A stretch of DNA of 64,000 bases, taken from positions 2,646,984 through 2,710,983 of the forward strand of contig NZ_CP007597.1 in assembly GCF_000661955.1 (NCBI RefSeq), written 5' to 3'. Under the pieces are notes generated by a model, which was not told where the DNA came from, searched no databases, and worked only from the letters and a program-made list of their open reading frames with translations. Positions 19,619-28,142 of this stretch are shown here, one piece after another (position 1 is the stretch's first letter; each line of letters begins with the position of its first letter). The position numbers and the translations under genes are program-made. This DNA is from Stenotrophomonas rhizophila (GTDB taxonomy: Bacteria > Pseudomonadota > Gammaproteobacteria > Xanthomonadales > Xanthomonadaceae).

Positions 19619-19705
19619 TTGCCGTTTTTGTTGTAATCGCCGGGTGGGTCACGACTGTCGTTCGTGGCCCCTTCCGTATTCTTGACCACTGGGGAGTAGA
19701 TCGAG

Positions 19706-20032
19706 ATGAAGCGTTACCTGACCACCCTGCCGTTGCTGGCCCTGCTGGCCTGCGCCAGCGCCCATGCCGACACGCTGCTGATCGACCGCAGCCAGGAAAA
19801 GCCCGCCACCGCCCTGCCCGTCCGCGGCCAGAGCATGCAGCAGGTGCAGTCGCAGTTCGGCGACCCGGGCGAGCGCCTGGAGCCGCGCGGCGGACAGAAG
19901 CGCCAGTGGCCGACCATCAACCGCTGGGTGTACCCGCAGTTCACCGTCTACTTCGAGAAGCAGAAGGTGATCGACGTGGTGGCCAACAAGGCCGACGCCA
20001 ACGAGGTCGGCCCGAAGCCGCCGATCCGCTGA
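19706..20032 (+). CDS. Small secreted protein of unknown function
   Basis: The 108-residue product has a clear Sec signal peptide (MKRYLTTLPLLALLACASAHA, cleavage after Ala21). The mature part is about 87 residues, with a motif MQQVQSQFGDPGERLEPRGG and WVYPQFTVYFEKQKVIDVV. The spacing of the first motif recalls SmpA/BamE-type small periplasmic domains that measure a sequence step, but similarity is too weak for a call. It lies 49 bp upstream of aguA on the same strand. Confidence 0.75.
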   Translation: MKRYLTTLPLLALLACASAHADTLLIDRSQEKPATALPVRGQSMQQVQSQFGDPGERLEPRGGQKRQWPTINRWVYPQFTVYFEKQKVIDVVANKADANEVGPKPPIR

Positions 20033-20081
20033 TTCTTTCCTTTCTCCCGCCCGCCACACGGCGGGCCATCGCACCGAGACC

Positions 20082-21119
20082 ATGAACGACACGCTCCGCT
20101 TTCCGGCCGAATGGGAAACCCAGTCCGCCATCCTGATCGCCTGGCCCCACGCCGACACCGACTGGGCCGACCGCCTGGGTGACGTCGAGGACACCTACAT
20201 CGCCCTGGTGGCGGCCATCACCCGCTTCCAGCCGGTGCTGATCATCGTTGCCGACGATGATCTGGAGGCCTACGCCGATGCGCGCCTGCGCTCCAACCGG
20301 ATCGACGTGGACCGGGTCCGGTTCGTCACCGCGCAGTACGACGACACGTGGCTGCGCGATTCGGGCCCGATCACGCTCAAGCGCGCCGACGGCGGCTTCC
20401 GGCTGCTCGATTTCCGCTTCACTGGCTGGGGCGGCAAGTTCGACGCGAGCCTGGACGACCAGCTGGTCGGCGTACTGCACGCCGCGGGCGTGTTCGCGCC
20501 GAACGCGGAGGTGCAGAGCATTCCGTTCGCGCTGGAAGGCGGCGGTATCGAAACCGACGGTGCGGGCACGCTGCTGACCACCTGGCAGTGCCTGCACGAA
20601 CGCCACCCGGACCGCGAGCGCGCCTCGCTCAGCACCGACCTGGCGGGCTGGCTGCAGCAGGATCGTGTGTTGTGGCTGGACCACGGGTATCTGGAAGGCG
20701 ACGACACCGACGCGCACATCGACACGCTGGCACGCTTCGCCTCGGTGGACAGCATCGTCTACCAGGCCTGCGATGACAGCAGCGATTCGCACTTCGCCGA
20801 ACTGCAGGCGATGGGCAACGAGCTGGCCGCGCTGCGGACCGCCGACGGTGCGCCGTACCGGCTGTTCCCGCTGCCGTGGGCACAGCCGGTGATCGACGAT
20901 GGCCGCCGGCTGGCGGCGTCCTACGCCAATTACCTGATCCTCAACGGCGCGGTGCTGATGCCGGCCTACGGGGATGCTGCCGACGAGGCCGCCCGCGCGG
21001 TACTGGCGCAGGCCTACCCGGACCGCGAGATCGTCCCTGTGCCGTGCCGCTCGCTGATCTGGCAGAACGGCAGCCTGCACTGCATCACCATGCAGTTGCC
21101 GGAGGGGTTGCTGGCGTAA
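20082..21119 (+). CDS. aguA: Agmatine deiminase (peptidylarginine deiminase family)
   Basis: AguA turns agmatine into N-carbamoylputrescine. The 345-residue product has family motifs AWPHADTDW, DTWLRDSGPI and EGGGIETDG, with the nucleophilic Cys334 in GSLHC. Together with aguB 583 bp downstream it makes the two-step route from agmatine to putrescine. A terminator follows the gene, so the two are probably separate transcripts. Confidence 0.93.
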   Translation: MNDTLRFPAEWETQSAILIAWPHADTDWADRLGDVEDTYIALVAAITRFQPVLIIVADDDLEAYADARLRSNRIDVDRVRFVTAQYDDTWLRDSGPITLKRADGGFRLLDFRFTGWGGKFDASLDDQLVGVLHAAGVFAPNAEVQSIPFALEGGGIETDGAGTLLTTWQCLHERHPDRERASLSTDLAGWLQQDRVLWLDHGYLEGDDTDAHIDTLARFASVDSIVYQACDDSSDSHFAELQAMGNELAALRTADGAPYRLFPLPWAQPVIDDGRRLAASYANYLILNGAVLMPAYGDAADEAARAVLAQAYPDREIVPVPCRSLIWQNGSLHCITMQLPEGLLA

Positions 21120-21144
21120 CGCCACACCGCAGATCGACACACTG

Positions 21145-21176
21145 GCGCCGGGCTTTGTCCCGGCGCTTTTCGTTTT
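21145..21176 (+). terminator. Intrinsic terminator after aguA
   Basis: The perfect 8-bp stem GCGCCGGG / CCCGGCGC is followed by TTTTCGTTTT, 25 bp after the aguA stop. Confidence 0.85.
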
Positions 21177-21216
21177 CGGCAACGCACGGGTGTCTGCGCG
21201 CTCGCGGGACTGGCAG

Positions 21217-21310
21217 GTCGGGGCGAGCTTGCGGGGGACGCCGTGAACCCATCCTTGGGGGCTTGGTCGCCGCATCCATGCGGCTCACACCCCCGCAAGC
21301 CCGCCCCGAC
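21217..21310. repeat. Nested palindromic repeat, copy 1
   Basis: Outer arms of 21 bp (21217-21237 and 21290-21310) pair with one mismatch. Inside are a constant block (ACGCCGTGAACCCATCC, then TGGGGGCT) and a small perfect hairpin GCCGCAT-CC-ATGCGGC (21269-21284). The same architecture with different arm sequences recurs at 21400-21502. Confidence 0.8.
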
Positions 21311-21399
21311 CCGCCTTCGACAGTGATCAGGTGGCCACGGAAAAAGACAGTGCGCATGACGGCGATTGCTCTCCCGTGGCCTCCTGCACACCGTCTGGG

Positions 21400-21502
21400 G
21401 CCGGCGGGGATGGGGGTGCGGGACCGTAGAAAACATGGATGTTTTCTACGAGCCCCCATGGATGGGTTCACGGCGTGTCCCGTACCCCCATCCCTGCCGG
21501 CC
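21400..21502. repeat. Nested palindromic repeat, copy 2 (opposite orientation)
   Basis: Outer arms of about 24 bp (21401-21424 and 21477-21500) pair with two mismatches. The constant block seen in copy 1 lies inside in reverse orientation. The inner hairpin is perfect with 12-bp arms (21425-21450) around GG, read as CATCCATG at its centre on the other strand. Confidence 0.8.
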
Positions 21503-21551
21503 CAGCTCGGGCATTCCCAAGCCACGGCTGTCGGTTTGACGTGGTGGTGAG

Positions 21552-21610
21552 GCAGCCGGGCAGAGCCCGGCTCTACGGCTACGGTCCAGCCGGGCAGAGC
21601 CCGGCTCTAC
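21552..21610 (-). repeat. Two SMAG repeats upstream of aguB
   Basis: Two direct copies of the GCCGGGCAGAGCCCGGCTC palindrome ending in CTAC lie at 21552-21576 and 21588-21610. Confidence 0.85.
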
Positions 21611-21702
21611 GAGCAGGCGCCCGCCGCGCATTTAGCGCCCAGCACGCTGCGTGCACCCATCCGCGATAAACTGGGTTTTTCCCCCTGCAGGACCGCACCC
21701 GG

Positions 21703-22590
21703 ATGAGCTCACGCCACACCCTTTCCGTCGCCCTGATCCAGGAGCGCAACCACGGTGACGCCGCCGCCAATCTGGCCGTGATCGAAACGCGCGTGGCGGA
21801 AGCGGCCGCCCAGGGTGCCAAGCTGATCCTGCTGCAGGAACTGCACAACGGCGCGTACTTCTGCCAGCACGAGTCGGTGGACGAATTCGACCTCGCCGAG
21901 CCGATCCCCGGCCCCAGCACCGAACGCCTTGGCGCACTGGCCAAAAAGCACGGCGTGGTCATCGTCGGCTCCCTGTTCGAACGCCGTGCCGCCGGCCTGT
22001 ATCACAACACCGCCGTCGTCTTCGAAAAGGACGGCACGCTCCTGGGCAAGTATCGAAAGATGCACATCCCGGACGATCCGGGCTTCTACGAAAAGTTCTA
22101 CTTCACCCCCGGCGACATCGGTTTCAAGCCGATCGACACCTCCGTCGGCCGCCTCGGCGTGCTCGTCTGCTGGGACCAGTGGTACCCCGAAGCCGCCCGC
22201 CTCATGGCGCTGGCCGGCGCCGAACTGCTGCTCTACCCCACCGCCATCGGCTGGGACCCGGACGACCAGCAGGACGAACAGGGCCGCCAGCGCGATGCCT
22301 GGGTGCTCAGCCACCGCGGCCATGCCGTGGCCAACGGCGTGCCGGTACTGAGCTGCAACCGTGTGGGCCATGAAGCCTCGCCGCTGGGTGCCTCGGGCAT
22401 CCAGTTCTGGGGCAACAGCCACGTCCTCGGCCCGCAGGGCGAGTTCATCGCCGAAGCCGGTGGCGAGCCCACCGTGCTCCTGTGCGACGTCGACCTGCAG
22501 CGCAGCGAGCACGTGCGCCGCATCTGGCCGTTCCTGCGTGATCGCCGCATCGATGCATACGGCGACCTGCTCAAGCGCTACATCGACTGA
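21703..22590 (+). CDS. aguB: N-carbamoylputrescine amidase
   Basis: AguB, of the nitrilase superfamily, hydrolyses N-carbamoylputrescine to putrescine. The 295-residue product has the Glu46-Lys119-Cys156 triad in LLQELHNG, GKYRKMHIPD and VLVCWDQWYPE. Length and motifs are typical of the AguB branch. A GNAT gene starts 19 bp later. Confidence 0.94.
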   Translation: MSSRHTLSVALIQERNHGDAAANLAVIETRVAEAAAQGAKLILLQELHNGAYFCQHESVDEFDLAEPIPGPSTERLGALAKKHGVVIVGSLFERRAAGLYHNTAVVFEKDGTLLGKYRKMHIPDDPGFYEKFYFTPGDIGFKPIDTSVGRLGVLVCWDQWYPEAARLMALAGAELLLYPTAIGWDPDDQQDEQGRQRDAWVLSHRGHAVANGVPVLSCNRVGHEASPLGASGIQFWGNSHVLGPQGEFIAEAGGEPTVLLCDVDLQRSEHVRRIWPFLRDRRIDAYGDLLKRYID

Positions 22591-22609
22591 CACCCAGGAC
22601 CCCCACCCC

Positions 22610-23140
22610 GTGACCGTGCTGCTGCGCGACGCCTGCGACACCGACATCGATGCCATCACCGCGATCTACGCGGTGGAGGTCACCGACCTGGTCAACACCT
22701 ACGAGTACGACGTGCCCGACGCGGCGGAAATGCGGCGGCGCATGCACGACATCGTGGGCCGCGGCTTTCCCTACATCGTGGCCGAGGTCGATGGCCAGGT
22801 GGCCGGGTATGCCTACGCCAACACCTACCGCGGGCGCATCGCCTACCAATGGACCGTGGAAAATTCGGTCTACGTGGATGCCGCCTTCCAGGGCCGTGGC
22901 GTCGGCACCGCGCTGATGCAGGGCCTGATCGACGCCTGCGTCGCACGCGGTTACCGGCAGATGGTGGCGGTGATCGGTGAGCCGACCAACACCGCCTCGA
23001 TCAAACTGCACGAGCGCTTCGGTTTCCACACCGTGGGCATTTTCCGCGGCCTCGGCCGCAAGCATGGCCGCTGGCTGGACACCGTCCAGATGCAGCGCGC
23101 GCTCGGCGATGGTGCCGACAGCGCCCCTTCGAATGAATGA
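22610..23140 (+). CDS. GNAT N-acetyltransferase, phosphinothricin acetyltransferase family
   Basis: The 176-residue product belongs to the pat/bar-like branch of GNAT enzymes. The acetyl-CoA-binding motif is QGRGVGTALM, followed by VIGEPTNTASIKLHERFGF. The start is GTG at 22610, 19 bp after aguB; the longer open frame upstream overlaps aguB and is not family-like. Substrates in this family include amino acids and amines. Position behind aguB makes a polyamine-related amine conceivable, but this is only context. Confidence 0.88.
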   Translation: MTVLLRDACDTDIDAITAIYAVEVTDLVNTYEYDVPDAAEMRRRMHDIVGRGFPYIVAEVDGQVAGYAYANTYRGRIAYQWTVENSVYVDAAFQGRGVGTALMQGLIDACVARGYRQMVAVIGEPTNTASIKLHERFGFHTVGIFRGLGRKHGRWLDTVQMQRALGDGADSAPSNE

Positions 23141-24368
23141 TGCAATGACTGAACCCCAACTCGATGACACCGGCGACACCCTGTTCGCCGGCCAGCCCGT
23201 CCGCGTGGTCGAACGCGACGGCGTGCGCTACACCCTGCTCGGCACCGCGCACGTGTCCCAGGCCAGCGTGGAAGCGGTGGAACGGGCGATCGGCAGTGGC
23301 CGCTTCGACGCCGTCGCCGTGGAACTGGACGCCCAGCGCCTGCAGGCACTGACCAACCCCGATGCACTGGCCAAGCTGGATCTGGTCGAGGTCATCCGCA
23401 AGGGTCGCGTGGCGCTGTTCGCCGCCAACCTGGCGCTGGCCGCCTACCAGCGTCGCCTGGCCGAGCAGCTCGGCATCGAGCCGGGGGCCGAACTCAAGCG
23501 TGCGGTGACCCTGGCCAACGAACACAACCTGCCGGTGCACCTGATCGACCGCGAAGTGGGCCTGACCTTCAAGCGCGCCTCGCAGCGGCTGGGGTTCTTC
23601 GGCCGGATCAAGCTGGTGATGGGCCTGGGCGCCGGCCTGTTCGCGTCCGACGAGGTTGGCGAAGACGAGATCGAAAAGCTCAAGCAGGGCGACATGCTGG
23701 AAGCCAGCTTCGGCGAGTTCGCCAGCGAAAGCCCTGCGCTGTATGAAACCATCATCGGCGAGCGCGACCGCTACATGGCCACGCGCCTGCGCGAAGTGCA
23801 CGACCCGGCCCAGCGCGAGGTGCTGGCGGTGGTCGGCGCCGGGCATCTGGCCGGCCTGGCCAAGTACCTGGAAACCGATACCGACGCCCCCGGCCCGCTG
23901 CGCGAGTCGCTGGAAGCGGTGCCGAAGAAGCGCAACATTCCCTGGATCACGCTGACCATCCTGGCGGTGGTGCTGGCCGGGATCGCTCTGGGCTTCTACC
24001 GGGGCGGCCTGGGCATGGGCGGCGAGCTGCTGCTGACCTGGGCGATGTACACCGGCGGCCTGGCGGGCCTGGGCTGCCTGCTGGCGGGCAGCCATCCGCT
24101 GAGCATCCTGACGGCGATCGTGGTGGCGCCGTTCAAGCCGTTCCGGTTGAGCATTCCGACCGGCGCGTTCGCCGCGCTGGTGGAAACGCGCCTGCGCAAG
24201 CCGGCGTATGAGGATTTCCTCAAGCTGCGTGACGACGCGCAGAGCGTGAAGGGCTGGTACCGCAACCGGGTAACCCGGGTGGTGTTGACCTTCATGCTGA
24301 CCAACCTGGGCAGCATGTTGGGGTTGTGGCTGACCGGGCTGCAGGTGTGGGGCAAGGTGGCGGGGTAA
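23133..24368 (+). CDS. TraB-family membrane protein (PrgY-like)
   Basis: The 411-residue product has an N-terminal TraB domain with GTAHVS (near 32), VAVELDAQR and VVGAGHLAGL, then three or four membrane helices from about residue 270 on. The family is related to GumN/TIKI proteins and to the pheromone-shutdown protein PrgY; its biochemical role in proteobacteria is not settled. The start at 23133 overlaps the GNAT stop by 8 bp; ATG 23145 is an alternative. It ends 26 bp before a strong terminator. Confidence 0.87.
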   Translation: MNDAMTEPQLDDTGDTLFAGQPVRVVERDGVRYTLLGTAHVSQASVEAVERAIGSGRFDAVAVELDAQRLQALTNPDALAKLDLVEVIRKGRVALFAANLALAAYQRRLAEQLGIEPGAELKRAVTLANEHNLPVHLIDREVGLTFKRASQRLGFFGRIKLVMGLGAGLFASDEVGEDEIEKLKQGDMLEASFGEFASESPALYETIIGERDRYMATRLREVHDPAQREVLAVVGAGHLAGLAKYLETDTDAPGPLRESLEAVPKKRNIPWITLTILAVVLAGIALGFYRGGLGMGGELLLTWAMYTGGLAGLGCLLAGSHPLSILTAIVVAPFKPFRLSIPTGAFAALVETRLRKPAYEDFLKLRDDAQSVKGWYRNRVTRVVLTFMLTNLGSMLGLWLTGLQVWGKVAG

Positions 24369-24394
24369 GCGCTGCGCGCGCCTGCACAATCGAG

Positions 24395-24421
24395 AGGCCA
24401 CGCACTGCGTGGCCTTTTTTG
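24395..24421 (+). terminator. Intrinsic terminator after the TraB-family gene
   Basis: A perfect 9-bp stem AGGCCACGC / GCGTGGCCT with a 3-nt loop is followed by a run of T. It closes the aguB-GNAT-TraB unit. Confidence 0.92.
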
Positions 24422-24437
24422 TTGTCGGACGGGGTGT

Positions 24438-25046
24438 TGGGTGTCGACCGTGGATCGGCTGTGGTTCGTTCGTGTACCGGGCAACGGCCGGTATCTACGC
24501 ATTCCGTGGAGCCGGCCAGCGGCCGGCACTACCGGATCCGGGCAACGGCCGGTGCCTACGCATCGCGGGCGAACGCGGATGCCCGGATACATCGGTAGAG
24601 CCGACCGTGGGTCGGCTGCGGTTCGTTCGTGTACCGGGCAACGGCCGGTATCTACGCATTCCGTGGAGCCGGCCAGCGGCCGGCACTACCCGAACCGGGC
24701 AACGGCCGGTGCCTACGCATCGTGGGTGAACGCGGATGCCCGGATACATCGGTAGAGCCGACCGTTGGTCGGCTGCGGTTCGTTCGTGAACTGGGCAATG
24801 GCCGGTATCTACGCATTCCGTGGAGCCGGCCAGCGGCCGGCACTACCCGAACCGGGCAACGGCCGGTGCCTACGCATCGTGGGTGAACGCGGATGCCCGG
24901 ATACATCGGTAGAGCCGACCGTTGGTCGGCTGCCGTTCGATCGTGTACCGGGCAACGGCCGGTATCTACGCATTCCGTGGCGCCGGCCAACGGCCGGTGC
25001 CTACACATTCCGTGGAGCCGACCAACGGTCGGCTCTACCGGGTTCT
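24438..25046. repeat. 157-bp tandem array built from SMAG palindromes
   Basis: The unit repeats at starts 24438 (diverged), 24595, 24752 and 24909 (diverges after about 70 bp), exactly 157 bp apart. Each unit contains several palindromes of the GCCGACCGTTGGTCGGC and GCCGGCCAGCGGCCGGC classes with GTAG or CTAC ends, joined by fixed linkers such as GCATTCCGTGGAGCC. Units 2 and 3 are nearly identical. The array fills the gap between the TraB-family gene and the convergent RND gene. No coding signal is seen. Confidence 0.88.
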
Positions 25047-25052
25047 GTGGCG

Positions 25053-28000
25053 CTACGCGGCCGTTGCTGCTTCGCCCTTGGCCGGCAGGCCGCGGGCGCG
25101 GCGGATGATGCGGGAGACCGCGCTGCTCATGTCGTCGAGCATGGCGTAGATGGTCGGCAGGAACAGCAGGCTGACCACGGTGGAGAACGCCAGGCCGCCG
25201 GCGATGGCGCGGGCCATCGGGTAGTACGGCGGGCCGTCGCCGAGCAGCTGGGTGTCGGTCAGCGAGATCGGCACCATCGCCAGGATGGCCGTGCCCATGG
25301 TCATCATGATCGGGCGCAGGCGCTCGCGTGAGCCTTCCACCAGCGCCTGGGTGCGGCCCATGCCGCGCCGGCGCAGGTTGTTGATGTGCTCGATCATCAC
25401 GATGCCGTTGTTCACCACCACGCCCATCAGCACCAGGATGCCGATGAAGGACATGATCCCGAACGAGGTGCCGGTGATCCAGAACAGCCAGAACACCCCG
25501 AAGATCGAGAACAACACCCCGCTCATGATCGCCGCGGGGAACAGCAGCGATTCGAACACCGCGGCCATCACCACATAGATCATCACCAGCGCGATGATCA
25601 GGTTGAACAGCATCTGCTGCATGGCCTCGTTGTCGTTGCCGTAATCGCCGCCATCGAAGGTGAAGGTGTAGCCGGCCGGGAAGCTCATCGGCGTGAGGGT
25701 TTCCTCCATCGCCTTGCGTGCTTCGGGCGCGGTGACCTTCTCGGCCAAGTTGGCCTTGATGGTCAGCGTGGTCTGGCGGTTGGTACGGCCCACCTGGGTG
25801 GCCGAGGGCTTGATCGAGACATCGACCAGACTCAGCAGCGGCACCGAGCGACCGTCGCCGGTGCGCACGGTGAAGCTGGCCAGGTCTTCCGGGCTGCTCT
25901 GCTCGGCCCCGGCGAAACGCACCCATACCGGCACCTCGCTGTCACCGCGGCGGAACTCGCGCAGCGGTGCGCCACGCAGCGCCAGGCCGACGAAACTGGC
26001 CACCTGTTCGGCATTGAAGCCGAACGCGGCCGCGCGTTCGCGGTCGACGTGGATGGACAGCTCGCTGCCCTTCTCGCCATTGTCGATGCGCACGTCGCGC
26101 AGTTCCTTGCGCCGCGCCAGCAGCGGCACCACGTCTTCGCCGATCTCCTGCAGCATCTTGGTCGAGTCGCCCACCAGCTGCACCTGCACCGACTGGTTGC
26201 CACCGCCACCGCCACCATCGCCGCCCTGGTTGCCGACGATGTAATCGGTGCGCGCCGATCGCGGCAAGCCCTTGCGCAGCGCCTCCTGCACGGCGGGCAG
26301 GTTGTCGGCATGCTTCTCATCGAAGGTCACGGTGGTGCTGCTGCCTTCCTGCTCGCTGTACCAGGAATAGACCTGGGTGATGTGCAGCTTCTCGCGATTC
26401 TCGTCCAGATAGCGCTCGACCCGCGCGACCTCCTCGGACATCTGGCTGTAGGTGTAGGCCCCCTTCCAGTTGTAGCCGATGAAGATGTCCTTGCCGCCCT
26501 CGCCACCGAACATGTCGATCTTGGTCAGCTTCATCGGCACCAGGCTGACCAGCACCACCATGAGGATGCCGAACACGCTCCAGCCGCGGTGTTCCAGCGT
26601 CCACTGCAGCACCTTGGCGTAGCGGCGCTGCAGGCGGGCGATCACGCCGGTTTCCGAATGCACCAGTTTGGGCGTCTGCATGCGTGCGGACAGCATCGGG
26701 ATCAGGCTGACCGCGACCAGCCATGAGGCCAGCAGCGACACCGAGATGGTGATCGCGATCTGCGCCATGAAGATGCTGATGTTGTTGGTTTCGCCGAACA
26801 GGTTGGGCACGAACACGATGCAGTGGCACAAGGTGCCGGCGCTCAGCGCGATGGCCACGTTGCGGGTACCGATGATCGAGGCCAGCCGTGGCTGGTCGGG
26901 CATGCGCTCACGTTCCTGGTAGATGCTCTCCACCACCACCACGGCGTTGTCCACCAGCATGCCCACCGCCAGCAGCAGGCCCATCATGGTCAGAATATTG
27001 AGGGTGACCCCGGCGAAGTACATGAAGCCCAGCGTGATCACGAAACAGATCGGGATCGCCAGGGTCACCATCAGCGTAGACGGCCAATGGCGCAGGAAGA
27101 AGAACAGCACCGTCACCGACAGCAGCAGGCCCACCGCGCCGGCTTCGGCCAGTTCCAGCAGCGAGGAGGTCACGGTCTTGCCCTGGTTGTCGATGACCTT
27201 GATCTGCACGTCGCGCATCGACGGCTGGGTGCGGATGGCCTCCACTTCCGCCAATGCGGCGCGCGAGACCTCCACCAGGTTGGCGCTGCGTTCCTTGTAG
27301 ATATCCAGGCCCACGGCCGGGTTGCCGTCCAGGCGACGGCCGTAGTTCATGCGGGTGGGCTTGAGCCGGATCTCGGCGATGTCGCCCAGACGCAGGCCCT
27401 TGGTATCGATCACCAGGTCGCGCAGCTCCTGCAGGTCGGTGATTTCACCCACCGGCTGGATCCGCACGCGCTGGCCGTTGTCGTCAATCTGCCCGGCCGA
27501 GATGGAGAAGTTCAGCGTGCGCAGGCGGTCGCTGAGCTCGTTGATGCTGAGGTTGTGCGCGGTAAGCCGGTCGGGGCTGATCGCGATTTCCACCTCGTTC
27601 GGCGGTGCGCCGGAGATGTTGACCCGGGCCACGCCGGGGATGCGTTCGATGCGCCGCTTGAACTCGCGGTCGAGCATGTCGTACGCGCCGGTCAGGTCGG
27701 TACTGCTGGCCAGCCGCACCTTCAGTACCGGTTCGTCGCTGCTGGACCACTTGAACACGTTGTAGCGTTGCAGGTCGTCGGGCAGGTCGCTGCGGATCGC
27801 ATCGATGCGCTCACGTGCATCCGAGGCAGCGATGGCGATGTCACGGTCCCAGTCGGTGAACTCGATGAAGATGCTGGCGCCTTCGGCGGTGGCCGAGGAG
27901 CGCATGCGCTTGATCCCGGTCATGGTGGCCAGCGCTTCTTCGGTGGGGCGGATGATGTTGCGCTCCACCTCCTCGGGGGTGGAGCCGGTATAGGGCACCT

Positions 28001-28142
28001 GCACGAACAGGAACGGCGCGGAGATGTCCGGCAACGCTTCCAGCGGCAGCCGGAACGAGGCGATCAGGCCCACCACCACCAGCGACACGAAACACATGAT
28101 GGTGGTGATGGGGCGGCGGATGGAGAACTCGGCGATGCTCAT
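25053..28142 (-). CDS. RND efflux permease (second permease of a SmeIJK-like system)
   Basis: This is a 1029-residue proton-driven permease of the HAE1/AcrB type. It has an N-terminal helix (SIRRPITTIMCFVSLVVVG), a large periplasmic loop, helices 2-6 with the DD motif in GMLVDNAVVVVE, a second loop and helices 8-12 with MGVVVNNGIVMIEHINNLRRRG. Its start overlaps the stop of the first permease gene (ATGA). Two permeases with one adaptor and no outer membrane channel match SmeIJK of S. maltophilia; the name is from architecture only. Confidence 0.92.
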   Translation of the reverse strand: MSIAEFSIRRPITTIMCFVSLVVVGLIASFRLPLEALPDISAPFLFVQVPYTGSTPEEVERNIIRPTEEALATMTGIKRMRSSATAEGASIFIEFTDWDRDIAIAASDARERIDAIRSDLPDDLQRYNVFKWSSSDEPVLKVRLASSTDLTGAYDMLDREFKRRIERIPGVARVNISGAPPNEVEIAISPDRLTAHNLSINELSDRLRTLNFSISAGQIDDNGQRVRIQPVGEITDLQELRDLVIDTKGLRLGDIAEIRLKPTRMNYGRRLDGNPAVGLDIYKERSANLVEVSRAALAEVEAIRTQPSMRDVQIKVIDNQGKTVTSSLLELAEAGAVGLLLSVTVLFFFLRHWPSTLMVTLAIPICFVITLGFMYFAGVTLNILTMMGLLLAVGMLVDNAVVVVESIYQERERMPDQPRLASIIGTRNVAIALSAGTLCHCIVFVPNLFGETNNISIFMAQIAITISVSLLASWLVAVSLIPMLSARMQTPKLVHSETGVIARLQRRYAKVLQWTLEHRGWSVFGILMVVLVSLVPMKLTKIDMFGGEGGKDIFIGYNWKGAYTYSQMSEEVARVERYLDENREKLHITQVYSWYSEQEGSSTTVTFDEKHADNLPAVQEALRKGLPRSARTDYIVGNQGGDGGGGGGNQSVQVQLVGDSTKMLQEIGEDVVPLLARRKELRDVRIDNGEKGSELSIHVDRERAAAFGFNAEQVASFVGLALRGAPLREFRRGDSEVPVWVRFAGAEQSSPEDLASFTVRTGDGRSVPLLSLVDVSIKPSATQVGRTNRQTTLTIKANLAEKVTAPEARKAMEETLTPMSFPAGYTFTFDGGDYGNDNEAMQQMLFNLIIALVMIYVVMAAVFESLLFPAAIMSGVLFSIFGVFWLFWITGTSFGIMSFIGILVLMGVVVNNGIVMIEHINNLRRRGMGRTQALVEGSRERLRPIMMTMGTAILAMVPISLTDTQLLGDGPPYYPMARAIAGGLAFSTVVSLLFLPTIYAMLDDMSSAVSRIIRRARGLPAKGEAATAA

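Larger units (their letters stand above)
21120..21702. other. Repeat-filled gap between aguA and aguB
   Basis: This 583-bp region has no supported gene. It holds a terminator (21145-21176), two copies of a nested palindromic repeat (21217-21310 and 21400-21502) and two SMAG elements (21552-21610). The last 90 bp before aguB presumably contain its promoter, but I could not fix its elements. Confidence 0.75.

Noticed and set aside
24438..25046. CRISPR array
   Set aside because: The units are 157 bp long and contain no short constant repeats with unique spacers; neighbouring units are nearly identical along their whole length, and no cas genes are present.
24409..25331. Several small open frames over the 157-bp array
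   Set aside because: They repeat with the array and encode low-complexity Arg/Pro/Gly sequence; no ribosome binding site or family.
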